Below are positions 50,014-57,753 of a stretch of DNA of 64,000 nucleotides, in pieces. Each line of letters opens with the position of its first letter. The first letter of the stretch is position 1. The translations under genes were made by a program, and so were the position numbers. Under the pieces are notes generated by a model. That model worked only from the letters and a program-made list of their open reading frames with translations. It searched no databases and was not told where the DNA came from. Origin of the DNA: Bog-159 sp049511415 (lineage in GTDB: Bacteria; Acidobacteriota; Terriglobia; Bryobacterales; Bryobacteraceae); NCBI GenBank assembly GCA_049511415.1, contig JBEKYC010000014.1, forward strand, positions 68,564 through 132,563. The letters run 5' to 3'.

Positions 50014-52359
50014 TTACGGTTCTCCGTTAGCCGGCTCGAATAAGCCGAACGTAAATACGTCGGTGGCCGCCACGATGGTCACATACTGTTTGCCATCCGC
50101 CATGAACGTAATCGGCGAAGCCGTAAGATTCTGTCCCAGATAGTAATGCCATAGGTGCTTGCCGGTTACCGCATCCACGGCTACTAACTGGCCGTCGTCG
50201 TCGCCGAAGAAGATCAATCCGCCCGCCGTGGAGACGGTCCCGGCCCACATGTCGCCGTGACCCGTCATCGGATATTCCCAACGTTTTTCGCCGGTGCGCG
50301 GATCGAGCGCGCGCAGATAGAATCGGCCCGGCTCTTTCGAGATTGACTCGCCACCGGTGCCCGCGAAATTCTTCATCGGCTCGGGCGACTTGGCGGACGA
50401 CATGTAGTTATCGCATTGTTCCAAGGTCGGCACATAGAACAGGCCCGTTTGGGGATTGTAGGAAGGCGACATCCAGTTCGTCGCGCCGCGCACGGATGGG
50501 CACACGCGCGTGCCGTTCGGAGAAGGCTCCATGCCCGGGCTGGCGATGGGCCGTCCTTTGGCGTCGATCCCCTTGGCCCAATTCAGGCGTTCGACAAACG
50601 GCGTGGCACGCAAAAACTCGCCGGTCGCGCGGTCCAGGACATACAGGAAACCGTTGCGATTCGGATGTACCAGAAGCTTGCGGGGATGGCCGTCAAAGTC
50701 CGCGTCGAGCAGTAGCGGCCACGCTTGCGCGTCCCAATCGTGCGTATCGTGCGGCGTGAACTGGAAATACCATTTCAGCTTGCCCGTGTCGGCATCCAGG
50801 GCCAGCAGCGAATCCGAGTAGAGATTGTCGCCATGGCGCGCGCCACCGTAGAAATCGGGCCACGGATTGCCGGTTGTCCAGTAGAGGGTGCTGGTTTCGG
50901 GATCATACGTGCCGTTGAGCCAGGTGGCCGCACCGCCCCATTCGGGACCAAGTTCGCCCCATGTCTCGGCGCCTGGTTCACCTTTCGCCGGGACGGTCCA
51001 AAAGCGCCACAACTCTTCGCCGCTTGCGGCAGAGAAGGCCGCCACGAATCCGCGCACACCAGTATCGCCGCCGGAGACGCCTACAATGATCCGATCCTTG
51101 ACCGCCATGGGCGCCAGAGTGGCGAATGCGCCGCGATCGGTATCCGCATACTGCCGGTCCCACAGCGCGCCGCCGGTCTTGCGATCGAGCGCCACCAGAT
51201 GAGCCTCACTGGTAACGAAGAACACGCGGTCGCCCAGAATTGCGGCGCCCCGGTTCACGTCGCTGCGTTTAGCCTGCTCATCGCGATAGGTCCATATGCG
51301 GCGTCCCGTACGCGCATCCAGTGCATGCAACTCGTTGCTGTTGGTGACATACATGATGCCGTCATAAACCAGCGGCGTGGCTTCCAAATGCGTGGCGCCG
51401 TCCACATGGTAGACCCACGACGAAACCAGCGACTCGGCGTTGGCCGATGTGATCTGCCGTAACGGGCTATGCCGCTGTCCGGCGTAATCACCGGCATAGG
51501 TCAGCCAATCGGTGCCTTCGCCGCGACGGATCAGATCGTAAGATGCGCCGCCGGGCGGAACTGAGGCGCCACCCGCAGGGCTTTGACGGATGGACTGGCG
51601 GCCCAGGAAGGCAACTACGTTATCTATTTCCAATGCCGTAAGCCGCTCTTTGAAATCGTGGGGCATCAGGGACTTATTATGGAAGATAACTTCGCGTAAC
51701 TGCGCTTTCAACAGGCGGTGTATCTCGCCATGCGAATCCAGGACAACAATAGCGTAATTGGTGTTGTCGCGAGCTACGCCTGAAACAGTTTGGCCGGTCT
51801 TAGTCACGACAGTTACAGCGCCGTAACCATCGGCAATTTCCGCGTCCGGATCAAGGATAGCCCGCCGTAATTGCGGGAACGAGGCGGTTCGCCCAATGTT
51901 GGAAAGATCGGGACCAGGGTAGCCGCCGCGGCCCCGGATGGCATGGCAGTTCGCGCAGCCGGCATTGCCAAAGAACAGAGCCTCGCCGGCCCGGGCGTCG
52001 CCGGGCGCGGTGCTGTCGAACGCAACCGAAGTCAGATTGCGGAGATAGGCAATAATCTGCCAGACCCTGGCGGCCGGCAAGCCGGACGGAGGCATGTCGG
52101 AGCCCTTCACCCCTTCGGTGAGCGCCGCAAATAAGTGCCGGTTAGTGGCCCCGCGGATCTGATCGCCGTGCGACAGATTGGGCCCCCGGCCACCTTCGGC
52201 GGTGGGGCCGTGGCACCCGCTGCAGCTTTCCAGGTACAGTTTCCTGCCGGCGGCGACGGCATCGGCCTGTCCCGCCACCGGATTCTTGAGGTCTTCCTTC
52301 TCCTCGGCAACCTGGGCAAGGAGACATGGCGCCAGAACGCAGATCAGCACACTTCGCAT
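50014..52359 (-). CDS. PQQ-dependent dehydrogenase with two N-terminal cytochrome c domains
   Basis: A 781-residue periplasmic protein with a short signal peptide. The first cytochrome c domain has CSGCH (near residue 46-50) and a Met ligand in SDMPPSGL; the second has CANCH (about residue 135-139) and a possible ligand in SLMPHDF. The rest is an eight-blade PQQ propeller (WLTYAGDYAGQRHSPLRQITSANAESLVSSW, HALDARTGRRIWTYRD, GSDTGVRGFVAAF-type segments, WSYPMTGHGDMWAG-like close). It oxidises an alcohol or sugar with electrons passing through the two haems. Quinoprotein alcohol dehydrogenases usually carry haem at the C-terminus, so this order is notable. Confidence 0.85.
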   Translation of the reverse strand: MRSVLICVLAPCLLAQVAEEKEDLKNPVAGQADAVAAGRKLYLESCSGCHGPTAEGGRGPNLSHGDQIRGATNRHLFAALTEGVKGSDMPPSGLPAARVWQIIAYLRNLTSVAFDSTAPGDARAGEALFFGNAGCANCHAIRGRGGYPGPDLSNIGRTASFPQLRRAILDPDAEIADGYGAVTVVTKTGQTVSGVARDNTNYAIVVLDSHGEIHRLLKAQLREVIFHNKSLMPHDFKERLTALEIDNVVAFLGRQSIRQSPAGGASVPPGGASYDLIRRGEGTDWLTYAGDYAGQRHSPLRQITSANAESLVSSWVYHVDGATHLEATPLVYDGIMYVTNSNELHALDARTGRRIWTYRDEQAKRSDVNRGAAILGDRVFFVTSEAHLVALDRKTGGALWDRQYADTDRGAFATLAPMAVKDRIIVGVSGGDTGVRGFVAAFSAASGEELWRFWTVPAKGEPGAETWGELGPEWGGAATWLNGTYDPETSTLYWTTGNPWPDFYGGARHGDNLYSDSLLALDADTGKLKWYFQFTPHDTHDWDAQAWPLLLDADFDGHPRKLLVHPNRNGFLYVLDRATGEFLRATPFVERLNWAKGIDAKGRPIASPGMEPSPNGTRVCPSVRGATNWMSPSYNPQTGLFYVPTLEQCDNYMSSAKSPEPMKNFAGTGGESISKEPGRFYLRALDPRTGEKRWEYPMTGHGDMWAGTVSTAGGLIFFGDDDGQLVAVDAVTGKHLWHYYLGQNLTASPITFMADGKQYVTIVAATDVFTFGLFEPANGEP

Positions 52360-52393
52360 GGTATGTATGATTCAGTATAGTGGGCGACGGCCC

Positions 52394-53989
52394 TTACTTC
52401 CGCAATAGGAAATTCCCCACAAACATGGCATCGATGCCGGATGAATAGAAACTGCGCACGGCATCGCGCGGCGTACACACTAATGGCTCGCTGAATAAGT
52501 TAAACGAGGTGTTATACAGCACGGGCAGCCCGCTGGCTTTGCCGGCGGCCTGGAGTAACTGCCAGTAGAGCGGGTTATCCTGCCTGGAGACGGCGTGTAC
52601 GCGAATGAGGTAGCCGTCCAGAGTGGCGCTCGCAAAGCGCTCGCGATGTTCCGGCCGGACACGGCCGGTGGTGGCCAGAAAGCGCGCGTTGGGACCGCAC
52701 TCAAAATAATCGGCGGCCAGCTCCGCGGGCACCGAGGCCGCAAATTTGCGGAAGGGTTCGCGGTGTTTGATGAAGGCGTTCAGATTCTCCGCGGCGTAGG
52801 GATCGAGCGGCGAGGCCAGGATGCTGCGGTTGCCCAGGGCGCGGGGACCAAACTCCATGCGGCCGTGCATCCATGCCACGATTTGGTTTTCAGCGAGCAG
52901 CGAGATGGCCGTATCGATGGTTTCCTCGGTGGTCAGGATGTAGCGAAAGCGCAGTTTGCAGTTCTCGAGCACGCGCTTGATCTCTTCCGGGGTGTAGCTG
53001 GGGCCGAGGTAGAGATTCTCGAGCGGCACGCGCCGAGACTGATTATAGACGGCGTGCCAGGCGTACAAGGCCGCGCCGATTGCCGTGCCCGCGTCGCCGG
53101 CGGCAGGCTGCACGAAAACCCCGTCGAACGGTGCATGCTCCAGCGCCGAGATCAGCAGGGCGTTCAGACCTAAACCACCCGCGAAGCATAGGTGCTCGCC
53201 CGCGCCGGCCATGGCGACCGCGGTCTGTTCGATGGCGCGCTGAATGCCCGCGGCTATTGGCGCGCGGAGAGCCTCAGGCACCGGCGCGCTGTCGTCCAGG
53301 CCGAGACGTTTGTAGAACCGGGCACTGAAGCCGCCGTGTGTCAGACGTTCGGCGTCAAAGAATGACCGGTCGAGGCGTGGCCATTCGCCGCCGCGCACGG
53401 CTATGATTTCGAGGAACAGATCACGGAAGCGATCGTCGCCGGATGCCGAGAGCCACTGGACTTTGTGCTCTTCCTGGCTGGCGCGAAAGCCGAGTAACTC
53501 GGTGACGCGTCCGTATAAGTCACCCAGGGAGTCGGGGTAATAAAGCTCTTTTTCGAGCGTCAGTTGGGATCCCGCGGCATGCCAGCGCGTGCCGCAGCGA
53601 AAATCGCCCGCGCGGTCCAGCGTAAGAACGGTGGCTTCCTCGAAAGGGGAGAGATAATATGCGGAAGCGGCGTGCGCGGTATGATGCTCCACCACTACGA
53701 TGCGGCTATTGGGGAATCGCGCGCGCAGTTGCAGATGCAGCGGCGCCTCCGGGCCGGTGGCGAACGGGCGCGACACGGCGACGGCATCCACCTGGCTCGG
53801 CTCCGCTCCCGCCAGCGCCAGGCATGCGGCTATGGATTGCTCGGGAAGGCCAGTCGGTCCGGCGTGTGCGCCCGGCGCTAGACCTTGTCGGCTGAGCTTC
53901 GATTCCTCAATGGCCGCAGCCAGGGTGCCATTTTTCAGGATGGCGGTGGCCGCGTCGCCTAAGATTCCGCCAATTCCCAGTATGATCAT
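52394..53989 (-). CDS. Carbamoyltransferase of the NodU/TobZ family
   Basis: A 531-residue protein from the ATG at 53989, which overlaps the glnS stop by four bases. The N-terminal Kae1-like domain has GIGGILGDAATAIL, the metal motif EHHTAHAASAYY and LTLDRAGDFRCGTRW. The C-terminal part has FAGGLGLNALL, QPAAGDAGTAIGAALYAW, GRMEFGPRALGNRSILASPLDP and VLYNTSFNLFSEPLVCTP. Such enzymes move carbamoyl from carbamoyl phosphate via carbamoyl-AMP onto a hydroxyl of a secondary metabolite, sugar or lipid. No biosynthetic cluster is near, so the acceptor is unknown. Confidence 0.85.
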   Translation of the reverse strand: MIILGIGGILGDAATAILKNGTLAAAIEESKLSRQGLAPGAHAGPTGLPEQSIAACLALAGAEPSQVDAVAVSRPFATGPEAPLHLQLRARFPNSRIVVVEHHTAHAASAYYLSPFEEATVLTLDRAGDFRCGTRWHAAGSQLTLEKELYYPDSLGDLYGRVTELLGFRASQEEHKVQWLSASGDDRFRDLFLEIIAVRGGEWPRLDRSFFDAERLTHGGFSARFYKRLGLDDSAPVPEALRAPIAAGIQRAIEQTAVAMAGAGEHLCFAGGLGLNALLISALEHAPFDGVFVQPAAGDAGTAIGAALYAWHAVYNQSRRVPLENLYLGPSYTPEEIKRVLENCKLRFRYILTTEETIDTAISLLAENQIVAWMHGRMEFGPRALGNRSILASPLDPYAAENLNAFIKHREPFRKFAASVPAELAADYFECGPNARFLATTGRVRPEHRERFASATLDGYLIRVHAVSRQDNPLYWQLLQAAGKASGLPVLYNTSFNLFSEPLVCTPRDAVRSFYSSGIDAMFVGNFLLRK

Positions 53990-55683
53990 GCGGTCTTCCG
54001 GCCGCCTTGGGCCTTTTCGATTTTGGCCCACGTGTCACGCAAGGCCACCGTGCGGTTGAAGACCAGTTTGCCCGGTCCAGAATCCGTATCGACACAGAAG
54101 TAGCCCAGGCGCTCAAACTGGTAACGGTTGCCCTCGGCGGCATTCGCCAGCGACGGCTCCAACTTACAACCAGTAAGCACTTCAAGCGAGTGCGGGTTTA
54201 AGTTGGAAATGAAGGTTTCGCCTTCGTCGGTCTCGCCGGGGTCTTCGCGAGTGAATAGGTTATCGTACAGGCGGACCTCGGCAACCACGGCATGCGCGGC
54301 GGAGACCCAGTGGATGGTGGCTTTCACCTTGCGGCCGTCGGGGGCATTGCCGCCGCGGGTGGCGGGATCGTAGGTGCAATGGATCTCGACGATCGCGCCG
54401 GTTTCGTCTTTGACGACGGACGTACACTTGATGAAGTAACCGTACCGCAGGCGCACCTCGCGGCCCGGCGAGAGCCTGAAAAACTGCTTGGGCGGATCTT
54501 CGCGGAAGTCGTCCTGCTCGATATAAAGGACGCGCGAAAACGGGACGGTGCGGGTGCCCGCGGACGCGTCTTCGGGATTGTTCACGGCTTCCATCTGTTC
54601 GGCGCCGTCCTCGGGATAATTGTCGATCACCACGCGCAGGGGACGAAGCACGGCCATGACGCGGGGCGCGTGCCGGTTAAGATCCTCGCGGAGAAAATGT
54701 TCCAGCAATGACAGCTCGATGCTGCCGTTGGTCTTGGAGACGCCGATGGCGTTGCAGAAATTGCGCAGGGCTTCGGGAGTGTAGCCGCGGCGGCGTATGC
54801 CGGAAATGGTGGGCATGCGCGGATCGTCCCAACCGGTTACATGCCCGTCCTGCACGAGCTTGAGCAACTTGCGCTTGCTGAGGAGCGTATAAGTGAGGTT
54901 CAGGCGATCGAATTCGATCTGCTGCGGATGATAGATTCCCAACTGCTCGACGTACCAGTCATAGAGCGGGCGATGATCTTCGAATTCCAGGGTACAGATG
55001 GAGTGAGTAATACGCTCGATGGAATCGCTTTCGCCGTGCGTGAAATCGTACATCGGATAGATGCACCACTTATCGCCCGTGCGGTGATGTTCGGCGTGCA
55101 GGATACGGTACATCACCGGATCGCGCATGTTCAGGTTCTTGGACGCCATGTCGATCTTGGCGCGCAGGGTGCGGGAGCCGTCCGGAAATTCACCGGCACG
55201 CATGCGCTCGAACAGGTCGAGGTTTTCTTCGATGGACCGATTACGCCAGGGGCTTTCCTTGCCGGGCTCGGTCAGGCTGCCGCGATACTCGCGGACCTGG
55301 TCGGCGGTGAGATCGCAGACGTAGGCTTTGCCGGACTTAGTCAGCTGGACGGCCCATGCGTATAACTGGTCGAAGTAATCCGATGCATAGAAGAGCCGGT
55401 CTTCGAAATCACCGCCCAGCCAGCGCACATCCTTGATAATGGAGTCCACATACTCGGTTTCTTCCTTCGACGGGTTGGTGTCGTCGAAGCGCAGGTTGCA
55501 TTTGCCGCCGAACTCCGCGGCGAGTCCGAAATTGAGATTGATCGACTTGGCATGGCCGATGTGGAGGTAGCCGTTCGGCTCGGGTGGAAAGCGCGTTTGC
55601 ACGCGGCCACCATACTTACTGGTCTTTAAGTCTTCGATGATGATATCGCGGACGAAGTTCGAAGGGCCTGGAGTGGGGGTCAT
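53986..55683 (-). CDS. glnS: Glutaminyl-tRNA synthetase
   Basis: A 565-residue class I synthetase starting at the ATG at 55683 (AGGAA upstream). Landmarks are the HIGH motif in PPEPNGYLHIGHAKSINLNF, NLRFDDTNPSKEETEYV, and the KMSKS-like TLLSKRKLLKLV. The C-terminal half is the anticodon-binding beta barrel, with FYRLSPGREVRLRYGYFIKC-type strands. It charges tRNA-Gln directly, which means the genome does not rely only on the amidotransferase route. The 3' end overlaps the carbamoyltransferase start, and gltX lies 11 bases upstream. Confidence 0.95.
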   Translation of the reverse strand: MTPTPGPSNFVRDIIIEDLKTSKYGGRVQTRFPPEPNGYLHIGHAKSINLNFGLAAEFGGKCNLRFDDTNPSKEETEYVDSIIKDVRWLGGDFEDRLFYASDYFDQLYAWAVQLTKSGKAYVCDLTADQVREYRGSLTEPGKESPWRNRSIEENLDLFERMRAGEFPDGSRTLRAKIDMASKNLNMRDPVMYRILHAEHHRTGDKWCIYPMYDFTHGESDSIERITHSICTLEFEDHRPLYDWYVEQLGIYHPQQIEFDRLNLTYTLLSKRKLLKLVQDGHVTGWDDPRMPTISGIRRRGYTPEALRNFCNAIGVSKTNGSIELSLLEHFLREDLNRHAPRVMAVLRPLRVVIDNYPEDGAEQMEAVNNPEDASAGTRTVPFSRVLYIEQDDFREDPPKQFFRLSPGREVRLRYGYFIKCTSVVKDETGAIVEIHCTYDPATRGGNAPDGRKVKATIHWVSAAHAVVAEVRLYDNLFTREDPGETDEGETFISNLNPHSLEVLTGCKLEPSLANAAEGNRYQFERLGYFCVDTDSGPGKLVFNRTVALRDTWAKIEKAQGGRKTA

Positions 55684-55694
55684 GTGATCAATTC

Positions 55695-57131
55695 CTATTG
55701 CAGCTTTTCGATGGCCTGCTGGATGCGCGCGAGGCTGGTTTCGCCGCCGAGCACGGCGAGCGTCGAAAACAGCGGCGGCGCGTTTTTGCGGCCGCACACG
55801 GCCACGCGAATGGGCTGAAACATCTGACCGGCTTTGATGCCTAGAGATCCGGCGGCAGCGCGCAGGGCGGCTTCGAGCGCATCGTGGCTGAACTCCGTTT
55901 GGGCGAGCACTTCGCGGGCGCGCTCGAGGGCGGCGAGCGCCATGGCGGCGTCTCCCTTTTGCGGGATCAGTTCGGCGGGATCATACGGGGCAAGTTCGGA
56001 GTTGAAGAAGAAATCGCCCACGGATAGCACGTCGCGCAGTAATTTGATGCGCTCCTGTATGAGCGGCGTAATTTCGAGCATGCGGTCGCGATCGATCTGG
56101 AAGCCGGCGGCTTGGACGACGGGCAGCAGTTGATCGGTCAAGTCGTCCACAGACAGCGTGCGAATGTGCTCTCCATTCAGCCAGAGCGCCTTGGGATCGA
56201 TGGGAAGTTCTTCCGTGAAATTGATGACTGCGTTGCTGCGGTTGATGCCTTCGAAGGTGAAGGCGTCGATTAATTCCTGGCGGCTCATGCGGTCGCGATC
56301 GTCCTTGGGGGACCAGCCGAGCAGGCAGAGGAAGTTCACGAAGGCCTGCGGCAGGAAGCCGTAATCGCGGTAAGTGGTGACGCTGACGACGGGGCCGTGG
56401 TGGCGTTTCGAAAGCTTGGCGCCATCCGGAGCGATCAGCAGGGGCAGATGCGCGAACTGCGGCGGCGTGGCTCCGGCAGCTTCGAGAATGAGCACGTGCT
56501 TGAAGGTGTTGGTGAGATGGTCCTGGCCGCGGATGATGTGGCTGATGCGCAAGTCGGCATCGTCGGCGCAGGAGGCCAGGTGGTAAGTCGGCGCGCCATT
56601 GCTGCGCAACAAGGCGAAGTCTTCGATGTCGGCGGTGGACTTAGCTTGTTCGCCATAGACGGCGTCGCGAAAAGATACATTCGCGACGTGTTCGCGGGGG
56701 ACGCGGAAGCGCAGGACGAACGGTTCACCGGCGGCGGCGCGGCGATCGCTTTCGGCGGCGGAGAGCTCGCGCATGCCGGGATTGAAGAGCCAGCCGCCTT
56801 CACCGCGGGCGGGATCGGAGGTTTCGCTCTGCGCGGGCGTGAAATCGCGGTAGGCGAGGCCTTTTTGGAAGATGGCTTGGGCGATTTCTTGATGCACGGC
56901 CAGGCGTTCGGACTGGCGGTATTGCTCGTCCCAGCCGAGATCGAGCCAGCGCAGGCCATCGAAGATGGAATCGAGCGAGGCTTGGGTATTGCGCTCGACG
57001 TCGGTGTCGTCGATGCGCAGGATCATACTGCCGCCGTTGTGCCGGGCGTACAGCCAGTTAAAGATGAAAGTGCGCGCGCTCCCGATGTGGAGAAAACCGG
57101 TGGGAGAGGGCGCGAAGCGGACTCGCAGCAT
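55695..57131 (-). CDS. gltX: Glutamyl-tRNA synthetase
   Basis: A 478-residue class I synthetase. APSPTGFLHIGSARTFIFNWLYARH is the HIGH region, LRIDDTDVERNT follows, and LSKRHHGPVV is the KMSKS equivalent. The anticodon-binding domain ends the protein. The start at 57131 (MLRVRFAPSPTG) is standard; a longer frame to 57206 is not supported. It charges tRNA-Glu. Short spacing to glnS makes a gltX-glnS-carbamoyltransferase operon. Confidence 0.96.
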   Translation of the reverse strand: MLRVRFAPSPTGFLHIGSARTFIFNWLYARHNGGSMILRIDDTDVERNTQASLDSIFDGLRWLDLGWDEQYRQSERLAVHQEIAQAIFQKGLAYRDFTPAQSETSDPARGEGGWLFNPGMRELSAAESDRRAAAGEPFVLRFRVPREHVANVSFRDAVYGEQAKSTADIEDFALLRSNGAPTYHLASCADDADLRISHIIRGQDHLTNTFKHVLILEAAGATPPQFAHLPLLIAPDGAKLSKRHHGPVVSVTTYRDYGFLPQAFVNFLCLLGWSPKDDRDRMSRQELIDAFTFEGINRSNAVINFTEELPIDPKALWLNGEHIRTLSVDDLTDQLLPVVQAAGFQIDRDRMLEITPLIQERIKLLRDVLSVGDFFFNSELAPYDPAELIPQKGDAAMALAALERAREVLAQTEFSHDALEAALRAAAGSLGIKAGQMFQPIRVAVCGRKNAPPLFSTLAVLGGETSLARIQQAIEKLQ

Positions 57132-57140
57132 CCAAACCCC

Positions 57141-57149
57141 AGTATAACA
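57141..57149 (-). promoter_or_regulatory. Extended -10 close to the gltX start
   Basis: On the minus strand this reads TGTTATACT: TGn followed by a five-of-six TATAAT match. Only nine bases separate it from the ATG at 57131, so the transcript would have a leader of about two or three bases and lack a ribosome site. Confidence 0.45.
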
Positions 57150-57296
57150 AGCGGTCCGCGCGCCACGCGTTCCCGGCTGTCCCAACAGCGGGACGGCTAA
57201 TCCCACCGCCGCACAATCGACCGCTCCATCCCGTTGAATTCTGGCTTCGGGGCGCGGTATCCGGCTTGCTCAGTGGTCGCGCGGAGGTGGTGTCTG

Positions 57297-57725
57297 ATGG
57301 CCAAGCTGCAAAGGGTGCGGGAGACTCCGTCGGGTCCGCTGACGCCGGACTATGTGGAGCGGAAAGCCAAGGAAGGCTGGAAGTTGACGGCGGTCGAATG
57401 GGAGCGGGAGGTGGAGGATCCGTTAGGCACATTGACGGAGGAGGTACCGTACGGCATGCGGGTGTCCTCCGATTGCAACCACCTGGAGGAGGATGCCGCG
57501 GAGAAACAGGCGCTGATCCTGATGATGGACCTGATCGTTCAGGATGCTCCCTTGTCGCTGGTTGCCGAGGAGATGAACCGCAAGGGGTATCGGACGCGGT
57601 CCGGGGGAAATTGGACTCCGGGGTCGGTGTTCGATATGCTGCCGCGGCTGATTCAGGTGGGTCCGCGGATCTTTTCGAGCGGCGACTGGACGGCTCGGAC
57701 GCGGCATTTGTTCCGGATGGCTTGA
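57297..57725 (+). CDS. Orphan protein with recombinase-like helix segment
   Basis: A 142-residue cytoplasmic protein from the ATG at 57297, with GGAGG 10 bases upstream. There is no signal or membrane segment. Residues about 85-125 (LVAEEMNRKGYRTRSGGNWTPGSVFDMLPR) resemble the Recombinase domain of large serine recombinases, where a helix-turn after the catalytic domain reads IAxxLNxxGxxTRxGxxW. The N-terminal part (GPLTPDYVERKAKEGWKLTAVEWERE) has no recognised match. There is no catalytic domain, so it is either a stand-alone DNA-binding fragment or a family of its own. Confidence 0.6.
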   Translation: MAKLQRVRETPSGPLTPDYVERKAKEGWKLTAVEWEREVEDPLGTLTEEVPYGMRVSSDCNHLEEDAAEKQALILMMDLIVQDAPLSLVAEEMNRKGYRTRSGGNWTPGSVFDMLPRLIQVGPRIFSSGDWTARTRHLFRMA

Positions 57726-57753
57726 GAGACGCGGAGCTGAAGCTCCGCGCGGG

